Shown here: positions 17,820 to 26,087 of the stretch, piece after piece
How positions within the stretch are numbered: position 1 is the first letter of the stretch
Layout of the letters: each line of letters begins with the position of its first letter
NCBI RefSeq assembly: GCF_002876705.1
Contig: NZ_MDAG01000001.1
Span: 1 to 64,000, forward strand
Length of the DNA stretch: 64,000 nucleotides
Source of the DNA: Enterovibrio norvegicus_B
GTDB taxonomy: Bacteria; Pseudomonadota; Gammaproteobacteria; Enterobacterales; Vibrionaceae
Direction of reading: 5' to 3'
Position numbers and translations under genes: made by a program
The notes under the pieces: model-generated
What the model was told of the DNA's origin: nothing
The model's database searches: none
Seen by the model: only the letters and a program-made list of their open reading frames with translations

Positions 17820-18053
17820 TTGGTTTTCGAAGTTCGACGACAATTGGTGTCAGGGTTATCAATAAAAGAAGCTGAGCTTATCAAGTCCAATCTCATCAAG
17901 CGCAGTAAGGAATGTGGTGAGAATAACCTAAATCTCATCAAAGAAAGCAATGTCGATCTATCGTCAGGGTATGTGGCTGGTGTTCAGCGTTTTTGCAAAT
18001 GTGGCTACAATCGCGCGGTAGAGTTGGTAGAAATCTTTAACTCAATCGAATAA
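17820..18053 (+). CDS. Cassette gene 4: FtsK-gamma-like winged helix, possibly 5'-truncated
   Basis: Up to 77 residues. The C-terminal part GYVAGVQRFCKCGYNRAVEL closely resembles the FtsK/SpoIIIE gamma domain (consensus GVQRxxRIGYNRAxxII), the winged helix that reads KOPS DNA motifs. No ATPase is present. The start is uncertain: a stop lies just before the TTG at 17820, a GTG at 17847 is also possible and no good ribosome site is seen. The 5' part may have been lost when the RAYT element arrived. The stop abuts an intact attC, confirming cassette status. Confidence 0.6.
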   Translation: MVFEVRRQLVSGLSIKEAELIKSNLIKRSKECGENNLNLIKESNVDLSSGYVAGVQRFCKCGYNRAVELVEIFNSIE

Positions 18054-18178
18054 ACATAACAATAAATCAAGAGTGATTCACAACGCTTAGCGCCTTCACT
18101 TCATGCATGTTAAGTGTTTATGGCACAATGATTTAGGTAAGGTGTCAGCGTTGTTCACACCTTAATTTGGCGTTAGGC
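18054..18178 (+). other. attC site of cassette 4
   Basis: R'' ACATAAC begins directly after the stop codon and R' is GTTAGGC. The arms AATCAAGAGTGATTCACAACGC and GCGTTGTTCACACCTTAATT are complementary with extrahelical bases. Confidence 0.88.
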
Positions 18179-18189
18179 TTTTTGGGGGA

Positions 18190-18843
18190 ATGATGAAATT
18201 AAGCGAAGTAGTTCGAGTCGAGCTAGCAAAATCTAGTGATGGTATGACCCCTCAAGAAATGAGGTCAATTATTAAGGCTAAATATCCACATCTATATGGC
18301 ACCGAATCTCATCATAGAAGTGTAGATAAGGGTAGTTACAAAGATCTCGACCATGCAATTCTTGCTCAGATCTATTCTACAACTCGCAGTCTTAATGACG
18401 TTTTCGTAGACCGAAACACAAAACCTGTCGTTTTGAGTTTATTATCCGGTCAGGCTGAAGAAAGCGCAGAGTTGGTGTCTATCGAGGAAAATCTGGAAAA
18501 GCTAGAAAGCGGTGTTGGCACTTTGTATGTACTGGGAACAAACCTATTTGATAAGCGTGGAAACGAAATCGTAAAAATCGGTATTACGACGGGAAGTGTT
18601 GAAACTCGAATATCTCAGCTTTATACAACGGGGGTCCCTTACCGTTATCGAATTCTCAAAGAAGTAGAAACATATAACTATGCTTTGCTTGAGCAGTCTC
18701 TTCACAAGCTGCTAGACCCATTTCGGATGAATCGCTCACGTGAGTTTTTCTTAGAAACAGCTTTGCCGTATGTCGAGCAGGTTTTGGATATTCATAATGC
18801 AATTTTAGCAAATGAAAATCATGCACTATCAGCACAAGCCTAA
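18190..18843 (+). CDS. Cassette gene 5: T5orf172/GIY-YIG-type protein with N-terminal HTH
   Basis: A 217-residue protein. Residues 1-70 (SEVVRVELAKSSDGMTPQEM) look like a HARE-HTH or HB1/ASXL-type winged helix. The C-terminal half (TLYVLGTNL...IVKIGITTGSVETRISQLYTT...LEQSLHKLL...REFFLE) fits the T5orf172/Mug113 branch of the GIY-YIG nuclease superfamily: YVL in place of GIY, KIGIT, the Arg in ETRISQL and the late Glu pair. A DNA-cleaving role in defence or mobile-DNA control is likely but inferred. Its attC is truncated. Confidence 0.75.
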   Translation: MMKLSEVVRVELAKSSDGMTPQEMRSIIKAKYPHLYGTESHHRSVDKGSYKDLDHAILAQIYSTTRSLNDVFVDRNTKPVVLSLLSGQAEESAELVSIEENLEKLESGVGTLYVLGTNLFDKRGNEIVKIGITTGSVETRISQLYTTGVPYRYRILKEVETYNYALLEQSLHKLLDPFRMNRSREFFLETALPYVEQVLDIHNAILANENHALSAQA

Positions 18844-18880
18844 CAAACGACTATGGCATCAATGATTGATTTTTAGCATT
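18838..18880 (+). other. Truncated attC (first half only)
   Basis: R'' GCCTAAC overlaps the stop codon of cassette 5, followed by the arm AAACGACTATGGCATCAATG. The second arm and R' are absent and IS110/IS1111-type sequence begins. A similar half site is at 40755-40785. Confidence 0.65.
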
Positions 18881-18889
18881 GTTTTCATC

Positions 18890-19030
18890 CTACATGCAGC
18901 CGTCTCTGAGCATAGAATTTAGGATAACAACCCTCTTTCTCACACAGGCAATGATGGCGACTTTTTTGGGCTTTCCTGCGTTGACCAAACGCGTGTAGGT
19001 TACCTTGAAAGTAGGGTTACATTGCATCGC
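18890..19030 (-). pseudogene. IS110/IS1111 transposase, C-terminal remnant
   Basis: Translation of the minus strand gives 46 residues (CNPTFKVTYTRLVNAGKPKK then VAIIACVRKRVVILNSMLRD) ending in a stop. This is the conserved C-terminal block of IS110/IS1111 transposases (typically RLLAAGKPKKVALTACMRKLL). The frame is closed upstream by a TAG. IS1111-attC elements are known to insert in attC sites, and this fragment abuts a half attC. Confidence 0.75.
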
Positions 19031-19135
19031 GCCCTAAATCAGCCACGGCAATTCTGTCTTCATTGCCTATTGAGATAGTATTTTCCAAAAAAACGCTCAT
19101 AATCTTGCTTCAAAACACTCAAAGAAAAATGACCT

Positions 19136-19507
19136 ATGACTGATTTTCAATATTACTTTCATCAAGCGCCTTGTTTTAACTGCAAAAATACCACGGTAAG
19201 TACTGATCTTGGTTGGTTAACCGCAGCGATGAAAGAGGATGTCGTCGCGCAAATAGCGGCGATTATCGCGCAAGGAAAGGTTGAGCAAGAGTTTTCGGTG
19301 AACGTGACGTGTACGAAAGACGAAGCGCGTGAATACCTATTGCTGAACTTCTACGGCTACTCAGAAGAGCAACTTGCGAATCAAGTGAAAGCGGAAGATG
19401 AGCAAGAAGTCGCTGATGAAATTGCAGAGCTATTGGCAGAAGGTAGCGACGCCGTTTTTGAACACGAAATCGCACTGCAAAGCTGCACTGACTGCGACAT
19501 TGATTAA
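19136..19507 (+). CDS. Conserved acidic protein with Cys pairs, unknown
   Basis: A 123-residue acidic soluble protein. CFNC near the N-terminus and CTDC at the C-terminus could make one zinc site. The middle is helical and Glu/Ala-rich. It has the base composition of the core genes and is the first gene right of the left cassette cluster. No family recognised. Confidence 0.65.
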   Translation: MTDFQYYFHQAPCFNCKNTTVSTDLGWLTAAMKEDVVAQIAAIIAQGKVEQEFSVNVTCTKDEAREYLLLNFYGYSEEQLANQVKAEDEQEVADEIAELLAEGSDAVFEHEIALQSCTDCDID

Positions 19508-19559
19508 GCGCAAAACCAAGCGCAAAGATGTTCGCCATACGTAACATGAAGCTCTATTT

Positions 19560-19593
19560 AAGGCGTTATCAGACTCAGGTTTGATAGCGCCTT
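19560..19593 (+). terminator. Terminator
   Basis: A 12-bp stem (AAGGCGTTATCA/TGATAGCGCCTT, one mismatch) with a T-run follows the acidic protein gene. Confidence 0.8.
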
Positions 19594-19678
19594 TTTCGTT
19601 TCATTAATTTATTGAACCTATCTGCTGAAAACCCCGTAAGTTAAATTGGGAATAAAAGTGAATACTGAAGGAGAAAAG

Positions 19679-19894
19679 GTGAACCGAATTAATCCAGCGA
19701 AATTGCGAAACAGTAAGTGGACAGCGGTCAACGCAATGAAGCGAGAGAAGCACTTTCTGGTATCAGACATAGAGTTCGAAGTGGATGGCTCCGTGATGTC
19801 AACTCAGTTGGAAGCCGTGATATCGAAAAACGCGTACGCCATTGATTGGACAGAACTAAAAGACAGTGATAAATGGCTGCAAGGTTGGAAGTGA
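19679..19894 (+). CDS. TIGR02450 family Trp-rich protein
   Basis: A 71-residue protein. The start is the GTG at 19679, with GAAGGAG six bases upstream; the frame extends further upstream but without a ribosome site. The family pattern is clear: SKWTAV, REKHFLVSD, LEAVISK, WTELKDSDKWLQGWK, with four Trp in 71 residues. Function of the family is unknown. Confidence 0.85.
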   Translation: MNRINPAKLRNSKWTAVNAMKREKHFLVSDIEFEVDGSVMSTQLEAVISKNAYAIDWTELKDSDKWLQGWK

Positions 19895-19962
19895 AGGCAG
19901 CAGTTCAGAGGCTCATCATCAAGCTAAGCGATACTAAATCAAGCAAAACGAAGCCAAACAAA

Positions 19963-19986
19963 AAGCGCCGCTCTAGAGCAGCGCTT
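19963..19986. terminator. Terminator between convergent genes
   Basis: The stem AAGCGC..GCTCTAGAGC..GCGCTT is close to a perfect palindrome, between the Trp-rich gene and aspartoacylase. Confidence 0.65.
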
Positions 19987-20015
19987 CTTATTGATATTTT
20001 GTCATCCACGCATGC

Positions 20016-20906
20016 CTAGCGAATCACATCAATCTCGACTTTCTTACCGAGCGACATCGCAAGGTTGTTGTCGTAATACGCGGCTTCGTTGATGAAGTGC
20101 GGGTATGCCTCGTAATCGCCTTCCCAACAAACTTCTGTGCCGTCAAACAGGGTGAAGATAGGGTCGCCGTTGCGCAGTACGGTAAAGTCAGCATCTTGCA
20201 CATTCTTATGCACCATGCCTAGGCGTTCGCCGTCTTCACTTTCTGGTAGTTTCAGCGTTTCTTCGTAGCGGTAGGCAGAAACCGTCGCTGGCAGCTCAGG
20301 CACTTCGTTCTTATTGAACAATTCCACGAAATCCAGAATGTGGGCGGTCATTTCATCCATCCAATCCAACACATCTTGGCGAACCACTGATTGAGATTGA
20401 GGGCCAATTTCAACAATGATGCCTTGGTCTGCGATTGAGCAGAGGAAGTAATGCTCTTCCATCGAACAATGGTCTTCAAACAGAATAACGGCGTTTGCCA
20501 TACGTGAAGACACATACGCAGCAAGCTGGGTGTTAAATGCATCGGCTTTTAGCAAGATGATGGTTGGGCCCATGTTGCTGGTGGTGTTGTGCAAGTCGAT
20601 AACCAAATCGGTGCGGGCATCGCCTTTCGGGCCAAGCTGCGCGTTGATCACTTTGGCGCGGCTTTGCTCGTAATTGCTTAATTCCATGTTCGCGAGGTCG
20701 GCAGGAAGGAACTGTCGGTTGAGATCGACGTCGAGATAACGTTTGTTATCGCGAAAGCCATTGGGGTTAGCAAAGAGCGTTTCCGTTTCAAAGCTCGAGC
20801 GGCTGATCAGTGCAGGGGAAGCCTGCCACTTTTTAAGAAGGTAAATACCGCTGAATTCGTTGCCGTGGGTACCGCCGACAATGGCTACCCGATTGAATGT
20901 GCTCAT
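20016..20906 (-). CDS. Aspartoacylase (N-acetylaspartate deacylase), AspA/AstE family
   Basis: A 296-residue zinc deacylase. GGTHGNEFSG holds the first zinc His and Glu, DVDLNRQF the substrate-binding Asn-Arg pair, and DLHNTTSNMG the second zinc His. The catalytic Glu is likely in GIIVEIGPQSQ. The motif set is nearer to aspartoacylase (ASPA, GGTHGNE and DLNR) than to succinylglutamate desuccinylase AstE, and there are no ast genes around. It would release acetate from N-acetyl-aspartate or similar N-acyl amino acids. Monocistronic. Confidence 0.85.
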   Translation of the reverse strand: MSTFNRVAIVGGTHGNEFSGIYLLKKWQASPALISRSSFETETLFANPNGFRDNKRYLDVDLNRQFLPADLANMELSNYEQSRAKVINAQLGPKGDARTDLVIDLHNTTSNMGPTIILLKADAFNTQLAAYVSSRMANAVILFEDHCSMEEHYFLCSIADQGIIVEIGPQSQSVVRQDVLDWMDEMTAHILDFVELFNKNEVPELPATVSAYRYEETLKLPESEDGERLGMVHKNVQDADFTVLRNGDPIFTLFDGTEVCWEGDYEAYPHFINEAAYYDNNLAMSLGKKVEIDVIR

Positions 20907-21009
20907 CCTTGTCCTCTCCTGATAGACGAAAATTCAATATATCAGGGAGATGAGCAATCCCCAAGTGCGATGCACTCGGAGAATGCATAATCATGCAACT
21001 ATGTTGGTT

Positions 21010-21669
21010 TTACTCGTTATGCCAACGGCCTTCGTATGCACTGGAGTAGTCTGGTACTTCGTCGATTTTATTGTCAGATGTCGGCTCTAGAGGCCCAACA
21101 ACGGTGCGAAACGGCAAAATACCCGCCCACACATCAATGTCCATGTCCGCCAAATCATCGTTCACCCCGTGTCGTCCAATTTTGACCGAGGTTTCATCCA
21201 GTGGCATCACCAGCATTTCTGTGGCGGTAAGTTCTTTCTCATTGCCAGGGCGCGCTTCTTTGCTTCGTCCCGGTGCGATTTGCTCTAGAAAAGCATCCAG
21301 CGCGACGGATTTTTCTTCGTTGTCTTCCACCACTGAAAAACGGCCGAATGCCATGGCGCAGCGATAGTGCGCACTGTGATGAAAGGCTGAGCGTGCTAAT
21401 ACCCATGCATCCAGAATGCTGAATGTCATGCTGCACGGCTCGCCGTTTTTTAAATGCCTCAACATTTGGCTGTTTTTTGCGCCGTGGATGTAGATGTTGT
21501 TGCCGATGCGCCACGCAAGCATGGGGATGACAGTGGGGCCGCGTTTGTCATTGAACGCGACATGCGCCAGCTTGGATTCATCAATGATGCTGTATAGCGC
21601 TTCTTGGTCTTTCACTGCCTTGTGAGCACCTTTTCTTACGCGCGTTCTTTCTGTTGTTCCTACTGTCAT
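21010..21669 (-). CDS. Pyridoxamine 5'-phosphate oxidase-like flavin-binding protein
   Basis: A 219-residue FMN-binding split-barrel protein (Pyridox_ox_2 type). The ATG at 21669 (MTVGTTERTR) has AGGGGAA upstream. The N-terminal region carries RTRVRKGAHKAVKD and LAHVAFNDKRGPTVIPM, typical of the family. It is divergent from a MocR-type regulator with 126 bp between starts, a frequent pairing in which the regulator controls the oxidase-like gene. Substrate unknown. Confidence 0.85.
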   Translation of the reverse strand: MTVGTTERTRVRKGAHKAVKDQEALYSIIDESKLAHVAFNDKRGPTVIPMLAWRIGNNIYIHGAKNSQMLRHLKNGEPCSMTFSILDAWVLARSAFHHSAHYRCAMAFGRFSVVEDNEEKSVALDAFLEQIAPGRSKEARPGNEKELTATEMLVMPLDETSVKIGRHGVNDDLADMDIDVWAGILPFRTVVGPLEPTSDNKIDEVPDYSSAYEGRWHNE

Positions 21670-21795
21670 CACATTCCCCTTTTTTGGCGCCATTTTGTTT
21701 TTGTTGTCCGTTGACTTGCAATCTACGGATAAACTGGCACCTTAAATAGAGCCAGTTTTAATAACTCAATAGATCCAATTTTGAGGCGGAATACC

Positions 21796-23313
21796 ATGCA
21801 ACCCATTGATATCGGTGATTTACGCTTGGATGCGGGCAATACGTCCAAGCAAAGTGCCTTGTACCTTGCGATTCAAGACAAGATTTTGAATGGCCTGTGG
21901 CCGACAAACGGACGCTTACCCGCAACCCGCTTGTTGGCGGAAGAATTGCGCGTCAGTCGTAACACGGTCACGGCGGTGTATGAGCAATTGAAAGCGGAGG
22001 GCTATATTGATAGCCGCCGTGGGGCTGGGTATTTCATTCAATGGGCAACGCCGGATCACTATTTACACACGAACACGCAGGACGATCTTCAACGATCGAC
22101 GCCGCCTCCTTCTCTTTCAGGCTTGCCTTTAGAAGGGGATGAAACGTACCAGCGACCGCCGTTTGATGCACATGTTCGAAATCGACCTTTTGCGCCTGGG
22201 GTGCCCGATCTCACGCAATTTCCCTACAAGAAGTGGGCACGATCGCTGCAATGTCATTTTCAACGCGCGATCCTCGGTGGACAGAATGACATTCAGGGCA
22301 ACCTCGCGCTTCGCCAAGCCCTCAGTGACTACCTGTCATTCAGCCGTTCGGTGGATGCGTCGCCACAGCGCATCATCATTACCGTTGGCGCACAACAAGC
22401 ACTGTATATTGCCATTAACGCCATTCTTGATGCGGACGAGAAGGTGATGATGGAAAACCCCGGCTACGCACAAATGCGCAAGGTGCTCGATCGCAGCAAG
22501 ATTGATGTCTCTTATTTGCCTGTTGATGCAAAAACGGGCGTCGACATTTCATTGCTCGACCAATTTGATGGCAAAGCGGTGTACCTCACGCCGAGCAATC
22601 AATATCCCATGGGCACGAGCTTAAACACGAATGATCGTATGAGATGCATTGAGTGGGCGGCGCAGAAAACCGACGGCAAACAGGCAAGATGGATCATCGA
22701 AGATGACTATGACAGCGAGTTTCAATTCGCTAACCGTCCTTATCCTTCCTTACAGGGTCTTGCGACCAAGTTTCATGGCGATGCCGCGAACGTCATTTAT
22801 GTCGGCACGTTCAGTAAAACGTTGTTGCCCGCCATTCGTGTGGGCTACATGGTGGTGCCAGAATCTCTCGTTGAGAAATGCTTGAGCGTGAAAGACGCCA
22901 TCGGCGGCGATACCGCTATGCACATTGAAGAAGTGTTGGCGGAGTTCATCGCAGAAGGGGATTACCTTCGTCACATCCGAAAAATGCGCACCTTGTATCA
23001 AGAAAAGCAGCGCGTGTTTGTTGAGGCACTGCATGAACATTTCGGCGATCGCATGGAGGTAATCAGCCAAGCGGCGGGGCTGCATGTTACGTTCCGATGG
23101 AAAGACGGATTAACCGCGCGAGAAGTCAAAGCATTGTTAGAAGAAAAGGGTGTCACGATACGTACATTGGCGTTTTACTGCGATGCTGAAACGGTGAATG
23201 AGATGCCAGATTGGATGCACCGGACGCTGGTGGCCGGTTTTGGCAACAGTTCGCTAGAAGATATTCGCCAAGGCGTGAAGAAACTGGCGGAATGCTTCGA
23301 GGGGGAAGAGTGA
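21796..23313 (+). CDS. MocR/PdxR-type regulator (GntR HTH plus aminotransferase domain)
   Basis: A 505-residue fusion: a GntR winged helix over about residues 1-75 (LPATRLLAEELRVSRNTVTAVYEQL), a linker, and a fold-type I aminotransferase domain. The PLP lysine is in GTFSKTLLPAIRVGY and the PLP-contacting Asp in IIEDDYDSEF. The ATG at 21796 has GAGGCGGA before it. MocR regulators usually bind PLP-linked effectors. The divergent flavin protein is the likely target. Confidence 0.92.
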   Translation: MQPIDIGDLRLDAGNTSKQSALYLAIQDKILNGLWPTNGRLPATRLLAEELRVSRNTVTAVYEQLKAEGYIDSRRGAGYFIQWATPDHYLHTNTQDDLQRSTPPPSLSGLPLEGDETYQRPPFDAHVRNRPFAPGVPDLTQFPYKKWARSLQCHFQRAILGGQNDIQGNLALRQALSDYLSFSRSVDASPQRIIITVGAQQALYIAINAILDADEKVMMENPGYAQMRKVLDRSKIDVSYLPVDAKTGVDISLLDQFDGKAVYLTPSNQYPMGTSLNTNDRMRCIEWAAQKTDGKQARWIIEDDYDSEFQFANRPYPSLQGLATKFHGDAANVIYVGTFSKTLLPAIRVGYMVVPESLVEKCLSVKDAIGGDTAMHIEEVLAEFIAEGDYLRHIRKMRTLYQEKQRVFVEALHEHFGDRMEVISQAAGLHVTFRWKDGLTAREVKALLEEKGVTIRTLAFYCDAETVNEMPDWMHRTLVAGFGNSSLEDIRQGVKKLAECFEGEE

Positions 23314-23546
23314 ATATGTCGGCTCATGGTGCAATACCGATCGTCTCTCGTTAACGCGTGGTACGTGGCGACGGTTAACTCCGCATCGTCCAATGACGAT
23401 ATTCCATGCAATCATCCGTTCTCGTTTAAAAAAATAGGTGATTCGCATTTTTGACATTATATGGAAAAACGCGTCCAACGCCGTATGTGAAATAAAGATG
23501 TAACGATAAGATATCGTTAAATTAATGGATTATATCGAGAGGATGG

Positions 23547-24233
23547 ATGGACCCCAAAATCAATGACGCGAGTCGTCGTCCATTGGCGGTGAGACAGAGT
23601 GCACTCACGCAACGCATTGCTGTATGGATTAACAACCACGATATTACGCCGAATCAGATTTCGTTGATGAGCATTGTGTTTGCCGCATTGGGTTTTGCTG
23701 CAATGCTTGGGTACCATTATTTCGCATCTAGTGTGCTTTTACTGGTGACGGCAGTGTGTATTCAGGGTCGTCTGCTGTGTAATTTGTTCGACGGCATGGT
23801 GGCCATTGAAGGGGGTAAAAGTACCGCATCCGGTGAGCTGTTCAATGATGTGCCTGACCGAATTGCAGACCCTTTACTCATCATTGGCGTAGGCTTCGCC
23901 ACTGTGCATGAAGGCGGGATGTATTTGGCGTGGGCCTGTGCGCTGGTCGCTGTTCTCACGGCGTATATCCGCGTGTTGGGTGTCAGCATGGGGACGAAGG
24001 CGGATTTTCGCGGCCCCATGGCGAAGCAACATCGCATGGCGTTGTTAACGGGCGCACTCGTGGTGCTCTTTCTTCAGAATCTGACAGGCTTTTTTGCCGG
24101 TCTTCCTGTCAACATCATCGAATTGGCGCTTGTTGTCATGCTGTTAGGCAGCCTAGTGACATGCTGGCGACGTTTGGTGTTCATCTATCAGGACGTTGAA
24201 GGTGCAGCATTGAAAGACGGGGATAAACAATGA
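23547..24233 (+). CDS. CDP-alcohol phosphatidyltransferase, YnbA-like
   Basis: A 228-residue membrane protein of the CDP-alcohol phosphotransferase family, with about six membrane segments. The signature region is NLFDGMVAIEGGK followed by GELFNDVPDRIAD. Compared with the standard D-x2-DG-x2-AR-x8-G-x3-D-x3-D, the first and third Asp are Asn, as I recall for E. coli YnbA, and the Arg is Ile. Its stop overlaps the next gene by four bases (ATGA). It forms a three-gene lipid operon with CdsA-like and PlsC-like genes, as in ynbABC. Confidence 0.82.
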   Translation: MDPKINDASRRPLAVRQSALTQRIAVWINNHDITPNQISLMSIVFAALGFAAMLGYHYFASSVLLLVTAVCIQGRLLCNLFDGMVAIEGGKSTASGELFNDVPDRIADPLLIIGVGFATVHEGGMYLAWACALVAVLTAYIRVLGVSMGTKADFRGPMAKQHRMALLTGALVVLFLQNLTGFFAGLPVNIIELALVVMLLGSLVTCWRRLVFIYQDVEGAALKDGDKQ

Positions 24234-25162
24234 CCTCGATTCTTCCTCATTCTCAGCATGTGATGGTCTCTGTTTTCGCCGCGCTTGTTGCGGGTACGGC
24301 AGTGTATCTTTGGAAGTCGCGCACCACACCTGACGGGGATTTTCTGGAATTAAAGCTCAGGATCCGCTCCTGGTGGTGGATGGTGGGCATTATCTTTGTC
24401 GCGCTTTTCTTGCCTCTTCAGTACACCATTGTTTTCTTTGGTTTTCTGAGCTTTATGGCGTTGAAAGAGTTTCTTTCGATTGTGCCAATACGCTTAGCTG
24501 ATCGACGGGTCATTTTCTGGGCTTATCTTTCCATTCCGCTTCACTATTACTGGCTCTCCATTGAATGGTACGGGATGTTTATCATCTTCATTCCCGTCTA
24601 CATGTTTCTTTATCTGCCGATGGTGGCGGTGTTAATCGGTGATACGAACGGATTTATTCGCTCTGCGGGAGTCATTCACTGGTCAATGATGTTGACGGTG
24701 TTTTGCCTCAGCCACATGGCCTATTTACTGGTGCTTCCGAGCAAAAACCCCGATGCGGGATCCCTCGGTATGCTGCTTTTCCTTTTGATCTTCACGCAAC
24801 TCAATGATGTGAGCCAATACGTGTGTGGGAAGAGTTTTGGGAAGCGGAAGATCATCCCGAAAGTCAGCCCGAACAAAACGTGGGGAGGGTTCATCGGCGG
24901 CGGTATTACCATTGTCGTGCTTTCCTATTTTGCGGCACCGTATTTGACGCCGCTTACGCCGGTAGAAGGCATGGTCGCAGGGTTGATCATTTCTTTAAGC
25001 GGATTCATTGGGGACTTAGTCATTTCTTCAGTGAAGCGAGATTTGAAAATCAAAGATACGGGTCATCTCATCCCTGGGCATGGCGGTATTCTTGATCGCG
25101 TGGATAGCTTGATGTTTACAGCGCCACTATTCTTCCATTATATCTATTACTTATATTATTGA
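24230..25162 (+). CDS. Phosphatidate cytidylyltransferase, CdsA paralogue (YnbB-like)
   Basis: A 310-residue multi-pass membrane enzyme that would make CDP-diacylglycerol from phosphatidate and CTP. The CDS signature is near the C-terminus: SSVKRDLKIKDTGHLIPGHG followed by GILDRVDS. A further conserved block is KVSPNKTWGGFIGG. A standard biosynthetic CdsA gene would sit in another cluster (with uppS and lpx genes), so this is probably the accessory copy feeding the YnbA-like enzyme. It overlaps both neighbours by four bases. Confidence 0.88.
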   Translation: MTSILPHSQHVMVSVFAALVAGTAVYLWKSRTTPDGDFLELKLRIRSWWWMVGIIFVALFLPLQYTIVFFGFLSFMALKEFLSIVPIRLADRRVIFWAYLSIPLHYYWLSIEWYGMFIIFIPVYMFLYLPMVAVLIGDTNGFIRSAGVIHWSMMLTVFCLSHMAYLLVLPSKNPDAGSLGMLLFLLIFTQLNDVSQYVCGKSFGKRKIIPKVSPNKTWGGFIGGGITIVVLSYFAAPYLTPLTPVEGMVAGLIISLSGFIGDLVISSVKRDLKIKDTGHLIPGHGGILDRVDSLMFTAPLFFHYIYYLYY

Positions 25163-25809
25163 TTATGTTGCCGAAAGTACTCAAAGTGTTGTTTGTGCTG
25201 TTGATAGTCAAGCCATTGGTGTTCATTGCGCTTGGCTTAAATGTCATTAACAGAGACAAGCTCCCCGTGAACGGACCAGCAGTGCTTGCCGCCAATCACA
25301 ACAGCCATCTTGATACGCTGGTGTTGCTCGCGTTGTTTCCGATTAGCCAAGTGCACAAAGTGCGTCCTGTTGCTGCCGCTGATTACTTTCTCTCGAACCG
25401 TTTTGTCTCTTGGCTATCGCTGAATGTGATTGGCATTATTCCCATTAAACGGATGCATTCAGGGGCGGATAAAGACAAATTGTTTGATGAGTGCCACCGT
25501 GCACTGCGTGATAACGATATTTTGTTGGTGTTTCCTGAAGGCAGCCGCGGTGAGCCAGAAGTGATGAGTGGCTTGAAAAAGGGCATTTATCATTTGGTCA
25601 GTGAGTATGACAAATGCTCGGTGCTGCCCGTGGTGATGCGCGGTCTTGGGCTGTCCCTGCCTAAAGGCACGGCGATGTTTGTGCCTTTCAATTGTGATGT
25701 GGTTGTGGGTGAGCCACTGGACGCGTTTGAGAATTCCGATGCCTTTCTGACAGACATGCAGACAGCCTATGAATCGCTAACGAAGCACTGTGTGACCCAA
25801 GTGCTTTAA
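25159..25809 (+). CDS. 1-acylglycerol-3-phosphate acyltransferase, PlsC-like
   Basis: A 216-residue PlsC-family acyltransferase. Motif I is NHNSHLD (HX4D), motif III FPEGSRGEPE. An N-terminal membrane segment anchors it. It is the last gene of the coupled operon. Unlike E. coli YnbC, it lacks a fused hydrolase domain. Together the three genes could make phosphatidate, activate it and transfer it to an alcohol, giving an accessory phospholipid. Confidence 0.88.
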   Translation: MIMLPKVLKVLFVLLIVKPLVFIALGLNVINRDKLPVNGPAVLAANHNSHLDTLVLLALFPISQVHKVRPVAAADYFLSNRFVSWLSLNVIGIIPIKRMHSGADKDKLFDECHRALRDNDILLVFPEGSRGEPEVMSGLKKGIYHLVSEYDKCSVLPVVMRGLGLSLPKGTAMFVPFNCDVVVGEPLDAFENSDAFLTDMQTAYESLTKHCVTQVL

Positions 25810-26087
25810 TTTTCCCCTCACCGTGTTTTTCTGCTCGTCGTTAGGACAAACCAGAAAAAGTGATGCTCTGATCCGTGTTGGACATGAGTGTCATGAATTT
25901 TGTCGCTAATGCCTTGTTTCTACATTGAATCTTGATGTTTCCAATCCATAGAACAAGCGAGATCTCGCCCAAGAGGCAGATCTGCACAGTGGACGAAAGA
26001 GGGATAGTGATCAATATCACTAACTGAGTAGGGGCGAAATACACTAAAATGTTCGGCTATCATTTTAGCTTTGAGCCTTTTATCTTA

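Noticed and set aside
20016..20906. AstE (succinylglutamate desuccinylase) for the M14-like deacylase
   Set aside because: The GGTHGNE and DLNR motifs and the lack of astCADB neighbours favour aspartoacylase. The symbol was left blank.
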